Notes under the pieces: model-generated
What the model saw: the letters and a program-made list of their open reading frames with translations, nothing else
What the model was told of the DNA's origin: nothing
The model's database searches: none
In this document: piece after piece, positions 22,381 through 22,660 of the stretch
How the letters are laid out: every line of letters starts with the position of its first letter
Position numbering within the stretch: the first letter of the stretch is position 1
Position numbers and translations under genes: made by a program
Source: DTU018 sp029550685
GTDB taxonomy: Bacteria > Bacillota > Syntrophomonadia > Syntrophomonadales > Syntrophomonadaceae
Assembly (NCBI GenBank): GCA_035412805.1
Contig: DAONVO010000031.1
Span: 1-22,660, forward strand
Reading direction: 5' to 3'
Length of the DNA: 22,660 nt

Positions 22381-22410
22381 AAAAAACTGGTCCCGTTGTA
22401 ACGGGACCAG
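22381..22410 (-). terminator. Intrinsic terminator on the minus strand
   Basis: CTGGTCCCGT (22387-22396) pairs perfectly with ACGGGACCAG (22401-22410) around a TGTA loop, or 11 bp with a 2-nt loop. On the minus strand it is followed by TTTTTT (22381-22386). On the plus strand no T run follows. It would therefore end a minus-strand transcript coming through the palindrome at 22440-22620 or from beyond the window. Confidence 0.85.
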
Positions 22411-22439
22411 CCAGACTATCGAAGAAGTCCATTTAAAGA

Positions 22440-22620
22440 GATCGCCACGTCGCTACGCTCCTCGCAACATTAGCCGTGAACGATAGTGAACATCGGTAGT
22501 GCCGGAACGGCCGATGACAGAACCGGAAGCCATCGTTTGGGTCATTGGCCGTTCCGGCACTCCTGATGCTCCCTTCGGTTGCTATTAATGTTGCGAGCCC
22601 CTGAAAGGGGCGTGGCAATC
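22440..22620. repeat. Large nested palindromic element
   Basis: Outer arms GATCGCCACG (22440-22449) and CGTGGCAATC (22611-22620) pair with one mismatch. Next, CTCGCAACATTA (22461-22472) and TAATGTTGCGAG (22586-22597) pair perfectly over 12 bp. Inside, CATCGG pairs with CTGATG (22491-22496 with 22563-22568). The 15-bp core AGTGCCGGAACGGCC (22498-22512) pairs perfectly with 22547-22561 and is extended by ATGAC/GTCAT. The loop is about 22 nt. The outer unit (CGTCGCTACGCTCCTCGCAA) resembles a dispersed palindromic repeat I recall from many bacterial genomes; the copy number here cannot be checked. No gene was found from here to the window end. Confidence 0.85.
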
Positions 22621-22660
22621 GTTTGACCAGCATGTTTGCTGAGCCGATGGGCTGAAAGAA

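Noticed and set aside
22433..22633. 66-codon minus-strand frame at the right end
   Set aside because: It lies entirely within the nested palindrome, and its composition is set by the inverted repeats.
1..22660. Search for CRISPR arrays, prophage, transposases, toxin-antitoxin or defence genes
   Set aside because: No regularly spaced direct repeats and no frames resembling these families were found; all large frames are housekeeping genes.

Overview
This window is a chromosomal origin region of a Firmicutes bacterium, most likely a Clostridia member of the Syntrophomonas type. That placement is inferred from gene order, protein style and moderate GC content; no 16S gene is present to confirm it. 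Everything left of dnaA reads on the minus strand and everything right of it on the plus strand, so all genes run away from the origin and co-directionally with the replication forks.

Left arm, read outward from the origin: dnaA, dnaN, recF, remB, gyrB, gyrA, pdxS, pdxT, then a serine unit (class V aminotransferase, serA, serS) behind a T-box leader with a UCC (Ser) specifier, and finally two tRNA-Ser genes (UGA, then GCU running off the window edge). The order gyrA, pdxS, pdxT, serS, tRNA-Ser resembles the Bacillus subtilis origin region. PLP synthesis sits beside a PLP-dependent aminotransferase.

Origin: two candidate oriC intergenic regions flank dnaA. The one between dnaA and rpmH has two consensus DnaA boxes and one near-consensus box. 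The one between dnaA and dnaN has one consensus box, a DnaA-trio-like 3-nt periodic tract and an AT-rich stretch, in the order expected for an unwinding element.

Right arm: rpmH, rnpA, yidD, yidC and jag (ribosomal protein L34, RNase P protein, membrane insertion, RNA binding), ending in a strong terminator. Next come about 330 bp without a gene that hold a long imperfect inverted repeat. Then come mnmE and mnmG (tRNA wobble-uridine modification), rsmG (16S rRNA methylation) and a ParB-family gene whose specificity residues look like Noc. The right end holds a large nested palindrome followed, on the minus strand, by an intrinsic terminator.

Almost all genes are housekeeping and recognised with high confidence. 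I found no defence system, prophage, CRISPR array, intact insertion sequence or new multi-gene system. The least explained sequences are two non-coding palindromic elements (17209-17403 and 22440-22620). Start codons were re-chosen from Shine-Dalgarno spacing and family N-termini. Eight of the 19 protein genes appear to use GTG or TTG.
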